From positions 47,079-111,078 of the forward strand of contig OMVJ01000009.1 in assembly GCA_900314495.1 (NCBI GenBank): a stretch of DNA of 64,000 nt, given 5' to 3'. A model generated the notes under the pieces. It was not told where the DNA came from, ran no database searches, and saw only the letters and a list, made by a program, of their open reading frames with translations. Below, piece after piece: positions 17,857 through 25,366 of the stretch (position 1 is the stretch's first letter; every line of letters starts with the position of its first letter). The DNA comes from an uncultured Olsenella sp. (GTDB lineage: Bacteria; Actinomycetota; Coriobacteriia; Coriobacteriales; Atopobiaceae). The position numbers were made by a program, and so were the translations under genes.

Positions 17857-17883
17857 GACAAAAGGGAAACGTCCCCTTTTGTC
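17857..17883. repeat. Family A palindrome just after the ccdA-tlpA gene
   Basis: GACAAAAGGG/CCCTTTTGTC arms with the same GGACGTTT centre as at 16433. It begins 3 bases past the stop codon at 17887, the same placement relative to the stop as at 16433. The duplicated context (stop codon plus repeat) is unusually similar. Confidence 0.65.
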
Positions 17884-17886
17884 ACG

Positions 17887-19059
17887 CTACTGGAGCTCCG
17901 AGAGGATCTGCTCCAGCTCCTCGGGCTCGATGGTGCCCACGCGCACCTTGGCCAGGTTGCCCTCGGAGTCAATGAAGACGGAGGTCGGGAAGCCGCTCAC
18001 GTTGAGGTACTGGCTGAGGGATGCGTTCTCGTCCAGCCAGCACGGGAAGTCCACGCCGTTCTCCTGCGCCCAGACCTTGAAGTCCTCGGCGCTCTTCTCG
18101 CCGTAGTAGTTGGGCGTGATGACGGAGACTACCTGCACGTCGCCCTTCTGCTCGTGCTCGTGGTAGAGGGCGGAGAGGTTGCCCATGTCCTTGACGCAGT
18201 TGGTGCACCAGCTGCCCCAGAACTCGAAGTAGACGGGCTTGCCCTTGAGGTCAGACAGGCGGTGCTTGTTGCCCTCCAGGTCCACGGTCACAACGTTCTT
18301 CCACGCGGAGGAGACGTTGGAGGTGTCCGCTTCGCCCGCGCTGACGCCCTGCGCCGCAAGCACCTCCGCGGTGGAGGCAGTCTTGGACTTGGCGGCCAGG
18401 TTCTGAGCCTGCGTCACAACCATCCAGACGCCCATGATGGCAATGAGGATGCCGCCAACGCGCTTGATGGTGGGCATGTACTTGTGGATGTTCCTGACCT
18501 TGCTGAGCAGCACGTCAGACGCAAGCGTAATCACCACGAAGGGCACGCACATGCCCAGGGAGTAGAAGAGGAGCAGGATGGCGCCCGGAAGCGCACCGCC
18601 CTGCTCCGCAGCGAGGGCAAGGATGGAGCCCAGGATGGGGCCGACGCACGGGGTCCAACCAAACGAGAAGGCAAGGCCCAGCAAGTATGCCCCCAGCACG
18701 CCGTTGACCTGGATCTTGCTCATGTCCGCGCGATGCTCGTTCTCCAGGAACGGGATGCGGATGACGCCGGCAACATACAGGCCGAAGAAGACGATGACCA
18801 CGCCCAGGATGATGGCGAGGACGCTGTTGTTGAGAAGACCGCCCAAGGCACCGGCACCAAAGCCGAGGATGGCAAACATGGTGGAGATGCCCAGCACGAA
18901 GGCGACGGTGTGGGCCACGCGCCGGCCAAGGTTCAGCTTCTCCGCATTGGCGTCGGACGTGAGTATGCCGACGTAGATGGGTATGAGCGGAAGTATGCAG
19001 GGCGAGAAGAACGAGAGCAGACCCGCCATGAGGGCGGAGGCAACGGCAGCAATATCCAT
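17887..19059 (-). CDS. CcdA-TlpA fusion: membrane thiol reductant transporter with thioredoxin-like domain
   Basis: This 390-aa protein joins a CcdA/DsbD-type six-helix membrane domain (1-220) to an extracytoplasmic thioredoxin-like domain (about 250-390). The membrane cysteines are Cys21 (SPCILPLIP) and Cys138 (WTPCVGP), which pass electrons across the membrane. The thioredoxin domain has the redox motif WCTNC (284-288) and the cis-proline region GFPTSVFID. It should keep exported thiols reduced, or serve cytochrome maturation. ATG 19059 is preferred to a TTG seven codons upstream. It is preceded by a long leader and followed by the transglutaminase lipoprotein. Confidence 0.9.
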   Translation of the reverse strand: MDIAAVASALMAGLLSFFSPCILPLIPIYVGILTSDANAEKLNLGRRVAHTVAFVLGISTMFAILGFGAGALGGLLNNSVLAIILGVVIVFFGLYVAGVIRIPFLENEHRADMSKIQVNGVLGAYLLGLAFSFGWTPCVGPILGSILALAAEQGGALPGAILLLFYSLGMCVPFVVITLASDVLLSKVRNIHKYMPTIKRVGGILIAIMGVWMVVTQAQNLAAKSKTASTAEVLAAQGVSAGEADTSNVSSAWKNVVTVDLEGNKHRLSDLKGKPVYFEFWGSWCTNCVKDMGNLSALYHEHEQKGDVQVVSVITPNYYGEKSAEDFKVWAQENGVDFPCWLDENASLSQYLNVSGFPTSVFIDSEGNLAKVRVGTIEPEELEQILSELQ

Positions 19060-19520
19060 GAAGCCACTTTCTGCGAACAAACGGTATGTAATCGGCAGGC
19101 GACCGATATATCAAAAAATGAGATTACGTAACGCGCTTTTGTAATCACTTCGTAAATTGAGTCAATTGCTCACACTTGAGCTAGGAGCATGTCGCGAAAC
19201 AAGCCGACGGCACACGCAGCACAGCCACCTCCCCTTCCAAGGAATGCCAAAGGGATGCCCCGCGCCAGAGGCACGGGGCAGGGGGAAGGGAAGGGCATTC
19301 TTGTTGCCTGTCCAGGCCAGCAAACAAACCATGCCTTTCAGGACATGGCTCGAGTGTAGGGAAGGTCTTTTCTTAATCGGCCTAGGAAAAGCGGCGGAAT
19401 GGGAGCCGCCTGGCACACCGCCGCGCCCGAGCTTCCAGCACTAATCGTGATTACCGTTTACCCCCCGTAGTCCTACCGTTCATCAGAGATTGAAAATAAT
19501 CGCTGGCCAAGTCCGCACGA
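19060..19520 (-). ncRNA. Long, potentially structured 5' leader of the ccdA-tlpA transcript
   Basis: If transcription starts at the promoter near 19528, the leader is about 460 nt without a credible gene. On the minus strand it can form several strong hairpins. GGCGG-N8-CCGCC lies near 19393-19410, CCATG-N10-CATGG near 19330-19349, and a two-tier stem at about 19240-19305 has outer AAGAATGCC/GGCATTCCTT and inner TGCCCCG/CGGGGCA. The pattern suggests a regulatory RNA or aptamer, but it does not match the TPP, FMN, cobalamin or T-box consensus I know, nor clearly the Moco RNA. A second promoter may lie at 19085-19160. Confidence 0.3.
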
Positions 19521-19558
19521 CTGCGCGATTATATTATCCAGATTCAGAAATCGCGATT
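19442..19558 (-). promoter_or_regulatory. Promoter with consensus -10 and repeated TAATCG operators
   Basis: On the minus strand TATAAT (19533-19528) is a consensus -10. Seventeen bases upstream the -35 position falls inside the perfect palindrome AATCGCGATT (19549-19558) instead of TTGACA. A related palindrome TAATCGTGATTA lies downstream at 19442-19453, and half-sites ATAATCGC and GCGATTAT lie between. This suggests a regulated promoter driving the ccdA leader. Confidence 0.4.
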
Positions 19559-19559
19559 A

Positions 19560-19743
19560 GCTTTCAGACGCAAGGATATCAGAGCTGGTCGTGGAATCCA
19601 CCTCCGAACCGAATACGCGGCGTTCCCAATTGCCTTGTCTGCCACCCTCCGGGCTAACCCTCCACGCTAACCTCTCCAGTTTGCGTTGCCCATGCAGAAC
19701 AAGGGGCGACCCCAACCACCTTGCGCGGTTGGGGTCGTTTTTT
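19560..19743 (+). ncRNA. Candidate small RNA ending in a strong terminator
   Basis: A perfect terminator (19707-19743) on the plus strand has no plus-strand gene before it for kilobases. Upstream, CCTTGT...TGC (19633-19642) can pair with GCA...ACAAGG (19694-19704), enclosing two 13-bp tandem units (CTCCGGGCTAACC, CTCCACGCTAACC; 19647-19672). This supports a structured transcript of about 100-180 nt, but no promoter is fixed and no family is recognised. Confidence 0.3.
19707..19743 (+). terminator. Rho-independent terminator
   Basis: CGACCCCAACC-N9-GGTTGGGGTCG is an 11-bp perfect stem followed by six T on the plus strand. It lies 26 bp beyond the cobC stop of the converging cobalamin operon, for which it lacks a U-tract. 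A second small hairpin (TCTCGGC/GCCGAGA) at 19743-19759 overlaps the gap. Confidence 0.75.
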
Positions 19744-19768
19744 CTCGGCAGCCGAGAATGCCACGCAA

Positions 19769-20425
19769 TCACAGGTCGCGTACGCCGCCCAAGCGGCTCC
19801 AGCCCAGGGCATGCGGCCCTTCCCCGTCCACCCGCAGCAGCACGCGGAAGCCCTGGCAGGTGCCCACGTGCCATGAGAAGTAGGCCAGCGGGTCATCGTC
19901 CTGGCCTTCCGCCCGCACCAGCTTGCTCATGGCAGACATGACCGTGCCCCCGTGGGCCACTATGATCAGCCGTAGCGGGACTTCCGGCCCCGCTACGGCC
20001 TCCAGCACCACGCCCCGCACTGCCGCCCAGCTGCGGGCAAGGAACTCCTCGCGCGACTCCCCGCCGGGGCACCGCCCCACGCACATGCCGTCCACCCAAG
20101 CGCGGTAGGCGGGGTCGTCCGCCATCTGGTCCGCGGTCCTACCCTCGAAGTCGCCAAAGTCCATCTCACGCAGGCCGTCGACGACCATCTGGCGCGCACG
20201 CGGAAAGCAGATGGCGGCAGTCTGGCGTACCCTCAGCAGGGGGCTCACGTACACGCACCCCACGTCCTCGCGCACGCCGGACTCGCGCGCCTCCCGGGCA
20301 CCCGCCTGGGACAGCGGCTCGTCCGTGCGGCCCACGTAGCGGTGCTCGGCATTGCCCGCAGTACTGCCGTGGCGGAGAAGGACGAGCTCTAGCGTGCGGT
20401 CGCCGCCGCTCTTCGGCTCTGTCAT
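19769..20425 (-). CDS. cobC: Alpha-ribazole phosphatase-like histidine phosphatase
   Basis: This 218-aa member of the histidine phosphatase superfamily has the phospho-accepting RHG motif (LLRHGSTAGN, His19), the REMDFGDFEG segment and the second catalytic histidine in VAHGGTV. As last gene of the cobalamin operon it is assigned to removal of the 5'-phosphate of alpha-ribazole phosphate or cobalamin 5'-phosphate. ATG overlaps the preceding gene by 4 nt. Confidence 0.85.
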   Translation of the reverse strand: MTEPKSGGDRTLELVLLRHGSTAGNAEHRYVGRTDEPLSQAGAREARESGVREDVGCVYVSPLLRVRQTAAICFPRARQMVVDGLREMDFGDFEGRTADQMADDPAYRAWVDGMCVGRCPGGESREEFLARSWAAVRGVVLEAVAGPEVPLRLIIVAHGGTVMSAMSKLVRAEGQDDDPLAYFSWHVGTCQGFRVLLRVDGEGPHALGWSRLGGVRDL

Positions 20426-20781
20426 CGCAGGGCTTCCTGGGGGTCGCCCTTGAGCACCTGGGGCACTCCGCAGACCATGCGCACCACGCACGCGGCCCGC
20501 GCGGCAAGCTGGCACGCGAGCCTGCCGGCACGCTCGCGCCAGGCGCGCTCCCCCGCGTCCAAGGGCACCACGCCGGACCCGACCTCCGTAATGATCACGA
20601 CGTCCTTCCGCGCCAGGGCGTCCAGCAGGCCAGGCGTGACCTGACCGCGCGCCAGCTCCTGCGCGTCCACAAGCACGGGAACCCCGTTCCCCGGCACGCG
20701 CGAGAAGTCCTCCTCGGCAAAGCCCAGGCTCCTCACGAAGGTCCTCTTGCCCGAGGCCACGCCACCCGTGACCAGCATCAT
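20422..20781 (-). CDS. Short CobU-like P-loop protein
   Basis: This 119-aa protein has a CobU-type P-loop (TGGVASGKR, residues 5-13) followed directly by the C-terminal CobU signature (ITEVGSGVVPLD..ERAWRERAGRL..QLAARA..V..VCGVPQVLK). The middle of CobU, including the guanylylated histidine region, is missing. A separate, complete CobU is encoded two genes upstream, so this is a shortened paralogue and probably not a broken copy, as it keeps an intact frame and 4-nt overlaps (ATGA) with both neighbours. Function unknown; it may bind GTP or assist CobU/CobS. Confidence 0.7.
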   Translation of the reverse strand: MMLVTGGVASGKRTFVRSLGFAEEDFSRVPGNGVPVLVDAQELARGQVTPGLLDALARKDVVIITEVGSGVVPLDAGERAWRERAGRLACQLAARAACVVRMVCGVPQVLKGDPQEALR

Positions 20782-21554
20782 GCCAGCATCACCAGCCTTC
20801 CCAAGACCACCAGGCAGGCCAGCATGGCAAGCTCCGCCACCTGCAGCAGGAAGCCCGCCAGGTCCCCGCTCATACCGTTGAACTGAGTCATCGCAAACCT
20901 GTGCAGGCAGGCCAAGGCCAGCGCGCACGCCAGCGCCATGCCGGCGCCCACGGGCAGACTGGCCCACAGCATGACCGCCGCGCCGGCCAGCCACTCCGCC
21001 GCAAGCACCGCCAGGCAGGCGCGCTTGTGGGCGGAGTCCCCGAAGGCGGCCAGCATGCCCGTCTTGGAGCTGCGGGGGAAGGCAACGGTGGCAATGCCGC
21101 TCGTGCAGCGGCTCATCCAGTGCAGGCAGGCCAGCAGGAGGCAGGCCCGCCAACCCGTGGCAACTTCCGTTGCCAGGGCGGCATACAGCAGCAGGTAGGA
21201 GGCCACGCCGATGATCGCGAAGGCGCCCGTGTGGGGGTCCTTCAGAATCTGGCGCTTGCGGTCCGGCTCCGCGTGGCTGGACTGAGCGTCCACCACGTCC
21301 GCAAAGCCGTCCATGTGAATGCCGCCCGTCACCGCCAGGGGCAGAAGGGCGATTCCCGCCCCGCGCAGGACGGACCCGAAGCCCAGCGCGCCGCACAACC
21401 AGGCCCACACCCACAGGCACAGGCCGATGACCAAGCCAATGAGGGGAAAGAAGCACATGCAGTAGCGCATGCTCTGCTCCCGCCAGTCCACGCGCGGCAT
21501 GGGAATCTTGGAGAAGCACGCGAAGGCGATGACCAGGGACCTCAGCACGTCCAT
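20778..21554 (-). CDS. cobS: Adenosylcobinamide-GDP ribazoletransferase
   Basis: This 258-aa polytopic membrane protein joins adenosylcobinamide-GDP to alpha-ribazole (phosphate). FSKIPMP near the N-terminus, GGIHMDGFADVVDA and KDPHTGAFAIIG are the CobS signature motifs. ATG 21554 lies inside the end of cobU (13-nt overlap). This membrane step ends the nucleotide-loop assembly. Confidence 0.94.
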   Translation of the reverse strand: MDVLRSLVIAFACFSKIPMPRVDWREQSMRYCMCFFPLIGLVIGLCLWVWAWLCGALGFGSVLRGAGIALLPLAVTGGIHMDGFADVVDAQSSHAEPDRKRQILKDPHTGAFAIIGVASYLLLYAALATEVATGWRACLLLACLHWMSRCTSGIATVAFPRSSKTGMLAAFGDSAHKRACLAVLAAEWLAGAAVMLWASLPVGAGMALACALALACLHRFAMTQFNGMSGDLAGFLLQVAELAMLACLVVLGRLVMLA

Positions 21555-22102
21555 GAGACGACACCCCCTTCCCGTTCCCCGCACTTGACCACGTTGGGCA
21601 CGCCGCACACGACCTCCACCACCGTGTCGCAGCGCGCGGCGAATGCGCAGGCAACGTGCCCCAACACGCGAACATACAGGTCCGTAAGTTCCCCGTTGCC
21701 AAGGCCGTCCGCCCCGACCTCGTTCCCCACGGCAACCACGTGGCCAAAGTGGGCGCAGACGGAACGGAGGTCAGCCAACGCGCCTGCCGCAGCGTCCTCG
21801 GCGTTGTTCACCGTGCCGTCAGGCCGGAAGAGCCGCGTGGCCACCAGGTTGCCCAGGTCCTCCACCAACGCAACGCCGGATTCCGGCAGTTCCAAGGCGG
21901 GGCCAAAGCCGCCGCAGACCTCCACCGTGGTGAAGCCCTTGCCCGCGCGCAGGGCCCGGTGGCGCGCGATCCTCTCCTGCGCCGCGGCACCCTCCGGACA
22001 CATGGTTGCCAGGTAGAACCGACGCGGCGCCAAGCTCATGGCCAGGTCCTCCGCGTAGGCGCTCTTGCCGGAGGACGCGGCACCCGTGACCAGGGCGATC
22101 AT
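21542..22102 (-). CDS. cobU: Adenosylcobinamide kinase / guanylyltransferase
   Basis: This 186-aa P-loop enzyme (TGAASSGKSAYAE) phosphorylates adenosylcobinamide and transfers GMP to it. The guanylylated histidine region is RIARHRALR. The C-terminal segment NEVGADGLGN...VCGVPNVVK matches the family, with GNEVG in place of the common VGxGIVP. ATGA overlap with cobT. Confidence 0.9.
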   Translation of the reverse strand: MIALVTGAASSGKSAYAEDLAMSLAPRRFYLATMCPEGAAAQERIARHRALRAGKGFTTVEVCGGFGPALELPESGVALVEDLGNLVATRLFRPDGTVNNAEDAAAGALADLRSVCAHFGHVVAVGNEVGADGLGNGELTDLYVRVLGHVACAFAARCDTVVEVVCGVPNVVKCGEREGGVVSWTC

Positions 22103-23157
22103 TGCGGGTCCACCTCGTAGGCCTTAATGCCCGTCTGCCTGAAGGTGGTGCCCCCGTACAGGGAGAGGGCCATGTCCAGCAGGGGTACCAGGCAGACCGC
22201 CCCCGTGCCCTCGCCCAGGTGCATGCCTGCGTGCAGAACGGGGTCCAGACCCAGGCGGTCCATCAGCAGGCTTGCGGCGGGCTCCGCGGAGAGGTGCGAC
22301 CCCAGCATGAAGTCCCTGCAATTGGGGCACAGAAGGGTTGCCACGTAGGCCGCCAGGGTGCTGATGACGCCGTCCACGATGATGGGCACCCTGTGAACGG
22401 CACCGCCAACATACATGCCTACCAGGCCGGCGATGTCGAAGCCGCCCAGCTTGGCCAGGACGTCCAGGGGGTCCGCCGCGTCAGGCTGGTTTACCTCAAC
22501 CGCACGCTCGACCACCTGAACCTTGTGCAGGTAGTCCCTCTGCGAGAGGCCCGCGCCCTTGCCGGTGGCCTCGCGCGGGGGCACACCCAGAAGGGCGCTG
22601 GTCATGGCGCTCGTGGTCGTGGTGTTGCCGATGCCCATCTCACCCGTGGCCACCAGGGTGTAGCCCTCTGCCTTGAGCTGACCCACCAAGTCCATTCCAA
22701 CGCCGATGGCCTGCTCCGCCTGGGCCCTGGTCATGGCGGGCCCCAGCATGATGTCCGCCGTGCCGCGCCCAAGGGACCTGTCGCGGATGCGTGGGTCGGT
22801 TCCCGGCGTGGCCATGCCCATGTCCACTGCCACGACGTCTATTCCCACCGGGCGGCACATGGCACAGACGGAGGATGCGCCCGCGGCAATGCAGTCGGCC
22901 ATGGTCGTGGTGATGTCCTGCCCACCCTGGGTAACGCCCTCCGCCACCACGCCGTTGTCCGCGCAGAGCACGGCAACGCAGCGCCTGCTCACGTCCACGG
23001 CCGGCGTGCCCTGAATGCCCGCGATCTGTTCCACCAGGGTCTCCAGCCTGCCCAGGCTGCCGATGGGCTTGGCTATGGCGTTCCACTGGTCACGCGCGGC
23101 GGCCATTGCCCGCGCATCCAGCGGCGCGATGCTTGCGTTCACTTGTTCAAAGTCCAT
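22099..23157 (-). CDS. cobT: Nicotinate-nucleotide--dimethylbenzimidazole phosphoribosyltransferase
   Basis: This 352-aa enzyme activates the lower-ligand base as its alpha-ribotide. KPIGSLGRLE near residue 30, CADNGVVAEGVTQ, TGEMGIGNTT and the catalytic glutamate in HLGEGTGAV are all present. ATG 23157 has AAGGAGTCAC upstream; a 56-nt gap from cbiC makes it one of the few non-overlapping junctions in the operon. Which base it uses cannot be told from sequence. Confidence 0.95.
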   Translation of the reverse strand: MDFEQVNASIAPLDARAMAAARDQWNAIAKPIGSLGRLETLVEQIAGIQGTPAVDVSRRCVAVLCADNGVVAEGVTQGGQDITTTMADCIAAGASSVCAMCRPVGIDVVAVDMGMATPGTDPRIRDRSLGRGTADIMLGPAMTRAQAEQAIGVGMDLVGQLKAEGYTLVATGEMGIGNTTTTSAMTSALLGVPPREATGKGAGLSQRDYLHKVQVVERAVEVNQPDAADPLDVLAKLGGFDIAGLVGMYVGGAVHRVPIIVDGVISTLAAYVATLLCPNCRDFMLGSHLSAEPAASLLMDRLGLDPVLHAGMHLGEGTGAVCLVPLLDMALSLYGGTTFRQTGIKAYEVDPQ

Positions 23158-23213
23158 GTGACTCCTTGCGACTCTCTGTTGCACACCAAATGCCCACGTT
23201 GGCGGCGCGGGCG

Positions 23214-23867
23214 CTACTCCCGCGCGTCGTTGGACGCCAGGTACAGGAGGGCGTTCACGATGGCGGCCGCCACGTTGCTGCCGCCCTTCCTGCCCATGGC
23301 CAGGATGCAGTCCACGCCCAGGCCGCGGACCAGCTCCTTGGACTCCACCACGTTCACGAAGCCCACCGGCACGCCTATGACCAGCCGGGGAGCAGGCATG
23401 AGGCCCGCGCTGACCAGCTCGTATATGCGCACCAGTGCCGTGGGGGCGTTGCCGATGGCAAAGACCAGCGGCTGGTCCAGACGGGCCGCGTGGTCCATGG
23501 CCACGGCGGACCTGGTGACGCCGCGCTCCCTGGCCTCGCGCGCGACGTCCGGGTCCGCAATGAAGTTGATGACCGAACCCCCAAGGCGGCCCAGCACGCG
23601 CTTGTTTATGCCCGCCATGGCCATGGTGGTGTCCGTGACCACACTGCAACCCGCCCGCAGTGCCTCCGCTCCCCTTTCCGTGGCGTGGGGCGAGAAGTAC
23701 AGCGTGTCCGCGTAGTCGAAGTCTGCCGTGGTGTGGATGACGCGCTTGATGACCGGCGCGTCCTCCGGGTTCAGCGCGCGGTCCCCAAGCTCATCCGAGA
23801 TTATCTGGAAGCTCCGCCGCTCTATCTCGGCGGGCCTCACGAACTCCAGGTTCCCCAGCTCGCTCAT
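23214..23867 (-). CDS. cbiC: Cobalt-precorrin-8 methylmutase
   Basis: This 217-aa enzyme moves the C-11 methyl group to C-12, giving cobyrinate. The catalytic histidine lies in KRVIHTTADFDYAD (His45) and the ring-binding segments DTTMAMAGINK and GVPVGFVN are intact. ATGA overlap with cbiP. Confidence 0.94.
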   Translation of the reverse strand: MSELGNLEFVRPAEIERRSFQIISDELGDRALNPEDAPVIKRVIHTTADFDYADTLYFSPHATERGAEALRAGCSVVTDTTMAMAGINKRVLGRLGGSVINFIADPDVAREARERGVTRSAVAMDHAARLDQPLVFAIGNAPTALVRIYELVSAGLMPAPRLVIGVPVGFVNVVESKELVRGLGVDCILAMGRKGGSNVAAAIVNALLYLASNDARE

Positions 23868-25366
23868 ATTCCCTGCTCCAGAATCCTGTATACGAGGTCC
23901 ATGTCCACGTTCTCTCGCACGACGCGCGCAAGCTCGTCGAACTGCCGCTCGCGATATGCGTCCAAGTCAACGGCGCGCACGTCGGAGGGGTCGAGCCCCT
24001 TGCGGCGCAGCAGCGCGCGTGCAACCGCCTGCGCGCAGGGCCCGCTGTCGAAGACGCCGTGCAGGTAGGTGCCGTACACGTTGCCCTGGCAGCAGCCGTC
24101 TGCGCACTGGTTGCCGTCCTCGTCCTCCAGCGTGCAGAAGGGGCGCCCGCCCTCTGCCGTCGTCCTGCCCATGTGTATCTGGTAGCCGCGCACGGGGACA
24201 CCGGAGAGCTCCGCCAACGGCCCGTCCAACTGCGCCAGCCTACCGCCGGAGCGCACCTGGCGCTTGTTGGAATCGAAGACCGTCCGCGTGGGAAGCAGGC
24301 CCATCCCACGGATGCTGCCTCCGCACTCCGTGCCCATCGGGTCCGAAATCTCCTGCCCGAGCATCTGGTAGCCGCCGCATATGCCCAGGACGGGCGTCCC
24401 GCTGCTTGCCCGCCGCAGGATCGCCGCCTCAAGGCCACAGGTCCGCATCCACCGCAGGTCTGCGATGGTTGCCTTGGTGCCGGGAATGACCACCAGGTCC
24501 GGCTCCCCCAGCTCGCGCGGGCTGCCGACGTAACGCACCCCCACACCCTCCACCACGGATAGCGGGATAAGATCCGTGAAATTGGAGACCTTGGGCAGCC
24601 GCACCACCGCGACATCCACGGCCGCGGTCCTGTCGCGTACGTCCAGGCGGCTGGAGAGGGAGTCCTCGTCGTCTATGTCCACGCGCGCGTAGGGAACGAC
24701 GCCTGCGACGGGAATGCCGGACCGGTCGCGCAGGATGTCCAGGCCGGGGTCCAGGATGGCCTTGTCCCCACGGAACTTGTTGATCACCGTTGCCTTGACC
24801 ATGGCCCTCTCGTCCGGGTCCAGCAGCATGAGGGTTCCCAGGATCTGCGCGAACACGCCCCCGCGGTCTATGTCTCCCACAAGCAGGACGGGAGAGTGGG
24901 TCATCTTTGCCAGGCCCATGTTGACTATGTCGTCCTGCTTGAGGTTGACCTCCGCGGGGCTGCCCGCCCCCTCCAGGACCACCACGTCAAAGCGCGAGGA
25001 CAGGTCGTCGTAGGCGCGGCGGATGTCCGGGACCAGCTGGCGCTTGAAGGCGAAGTAGTCCCTGGCCGGCATGGTGCGGAGCGCCCGGCCGTTCACGATG
25101 ACCTGGGAGCCGGTGTCCGTGGTGGGCTTGAGCAGGATGGGGTTCATGCACGCCTCCGGCTCCACCCCGGCCGCCTGGGCCTGCACCACCTGGGCGCGGC
25201 CGATCTCGGACCCGTCGGCGCAGATGCCGGAGTTCAGCGCCATGTTCTGCGACTTGAAGGGGGCCACCCGATAGCCGTCCTGCCTGAGCACACGGCACAG
25301 GCCCGCCACCAGCAGGCTCTTGCCCACGCCGGACATGGTGCCCTGCACCATGATGGACCTTGCCAT
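23864..25366 (-). CDS. cbiP: Cobyric acid synthase (glutamine-hydrolysing)
   Basis: This 500-aa enzyme amidates the b, d, e and g side chains. The N-terminal dethiobiotin-synthetase-like ATP domain has GTMSGVGKS and PFKSQNMALNS. The C-terminal GATase domain has the nucleophile in VLGICGGYQML and the histidine in YGTYLHGVFD. The start overlaps the cobD stop by one base (TGATG). Confidence 0.95.
   Translation of the reverse strand: MARSIMVQGTMSGVGKSLLVAGLCRVLRQDGYRVAPFKSQNMALNSGICADGSEIGRAQVVQAQAAGVEPEACMNPILLKPTTDTGSQVIVNGRALRTMPARDYFAFKRQLVPDIRRAYDDLSSRFDVVVLEGAGSPAEVNLKQDDIVNMGLAKMTHSPVLLVGDIDRGGVFAQILGTLMLLDPDERAMVKATVINKFRGDKAILDPGLDILRDRSGIPVAGVVPYARVDIDDEDSLSSRLDVRDRTAAVDVAVVRLPKVSNFTDLIPLSVVEGVGVRYVGSPRELGEPDLVVIPGTKATIADLRWMRTCGLEAAILRRASSGTPVLGICGGYQMLGQEISDPMGTECGGSIRGMGLLPTRTVFDSNKRQVRSGGRLAQLDGPLAELSGVPVRGYQIHMGRTTAEGGRPFCTLEDEDGNQCADGCCQGNVYGTYLHGVFDSGPCAQAVARALLRRKGLDPSDVRAVDLDAYRERQFDELARVVRENVDMDLVYRILEQGI

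Noticed and set aside
19157..19444. Small plus-strand open frame of 95 codons in the cob-ccdA gap
   Set aside because: No ribosome site, no recognisable domain, and it lies across predicted RNA stems of the opposite strand.
19200..19460. Moco, SRP RNA or RNase P RNA in the ccdA leader
   Set aside because: None of the conserved sequence elements of these RNAs could be placed with confidence; left as an unassigned structured leader.
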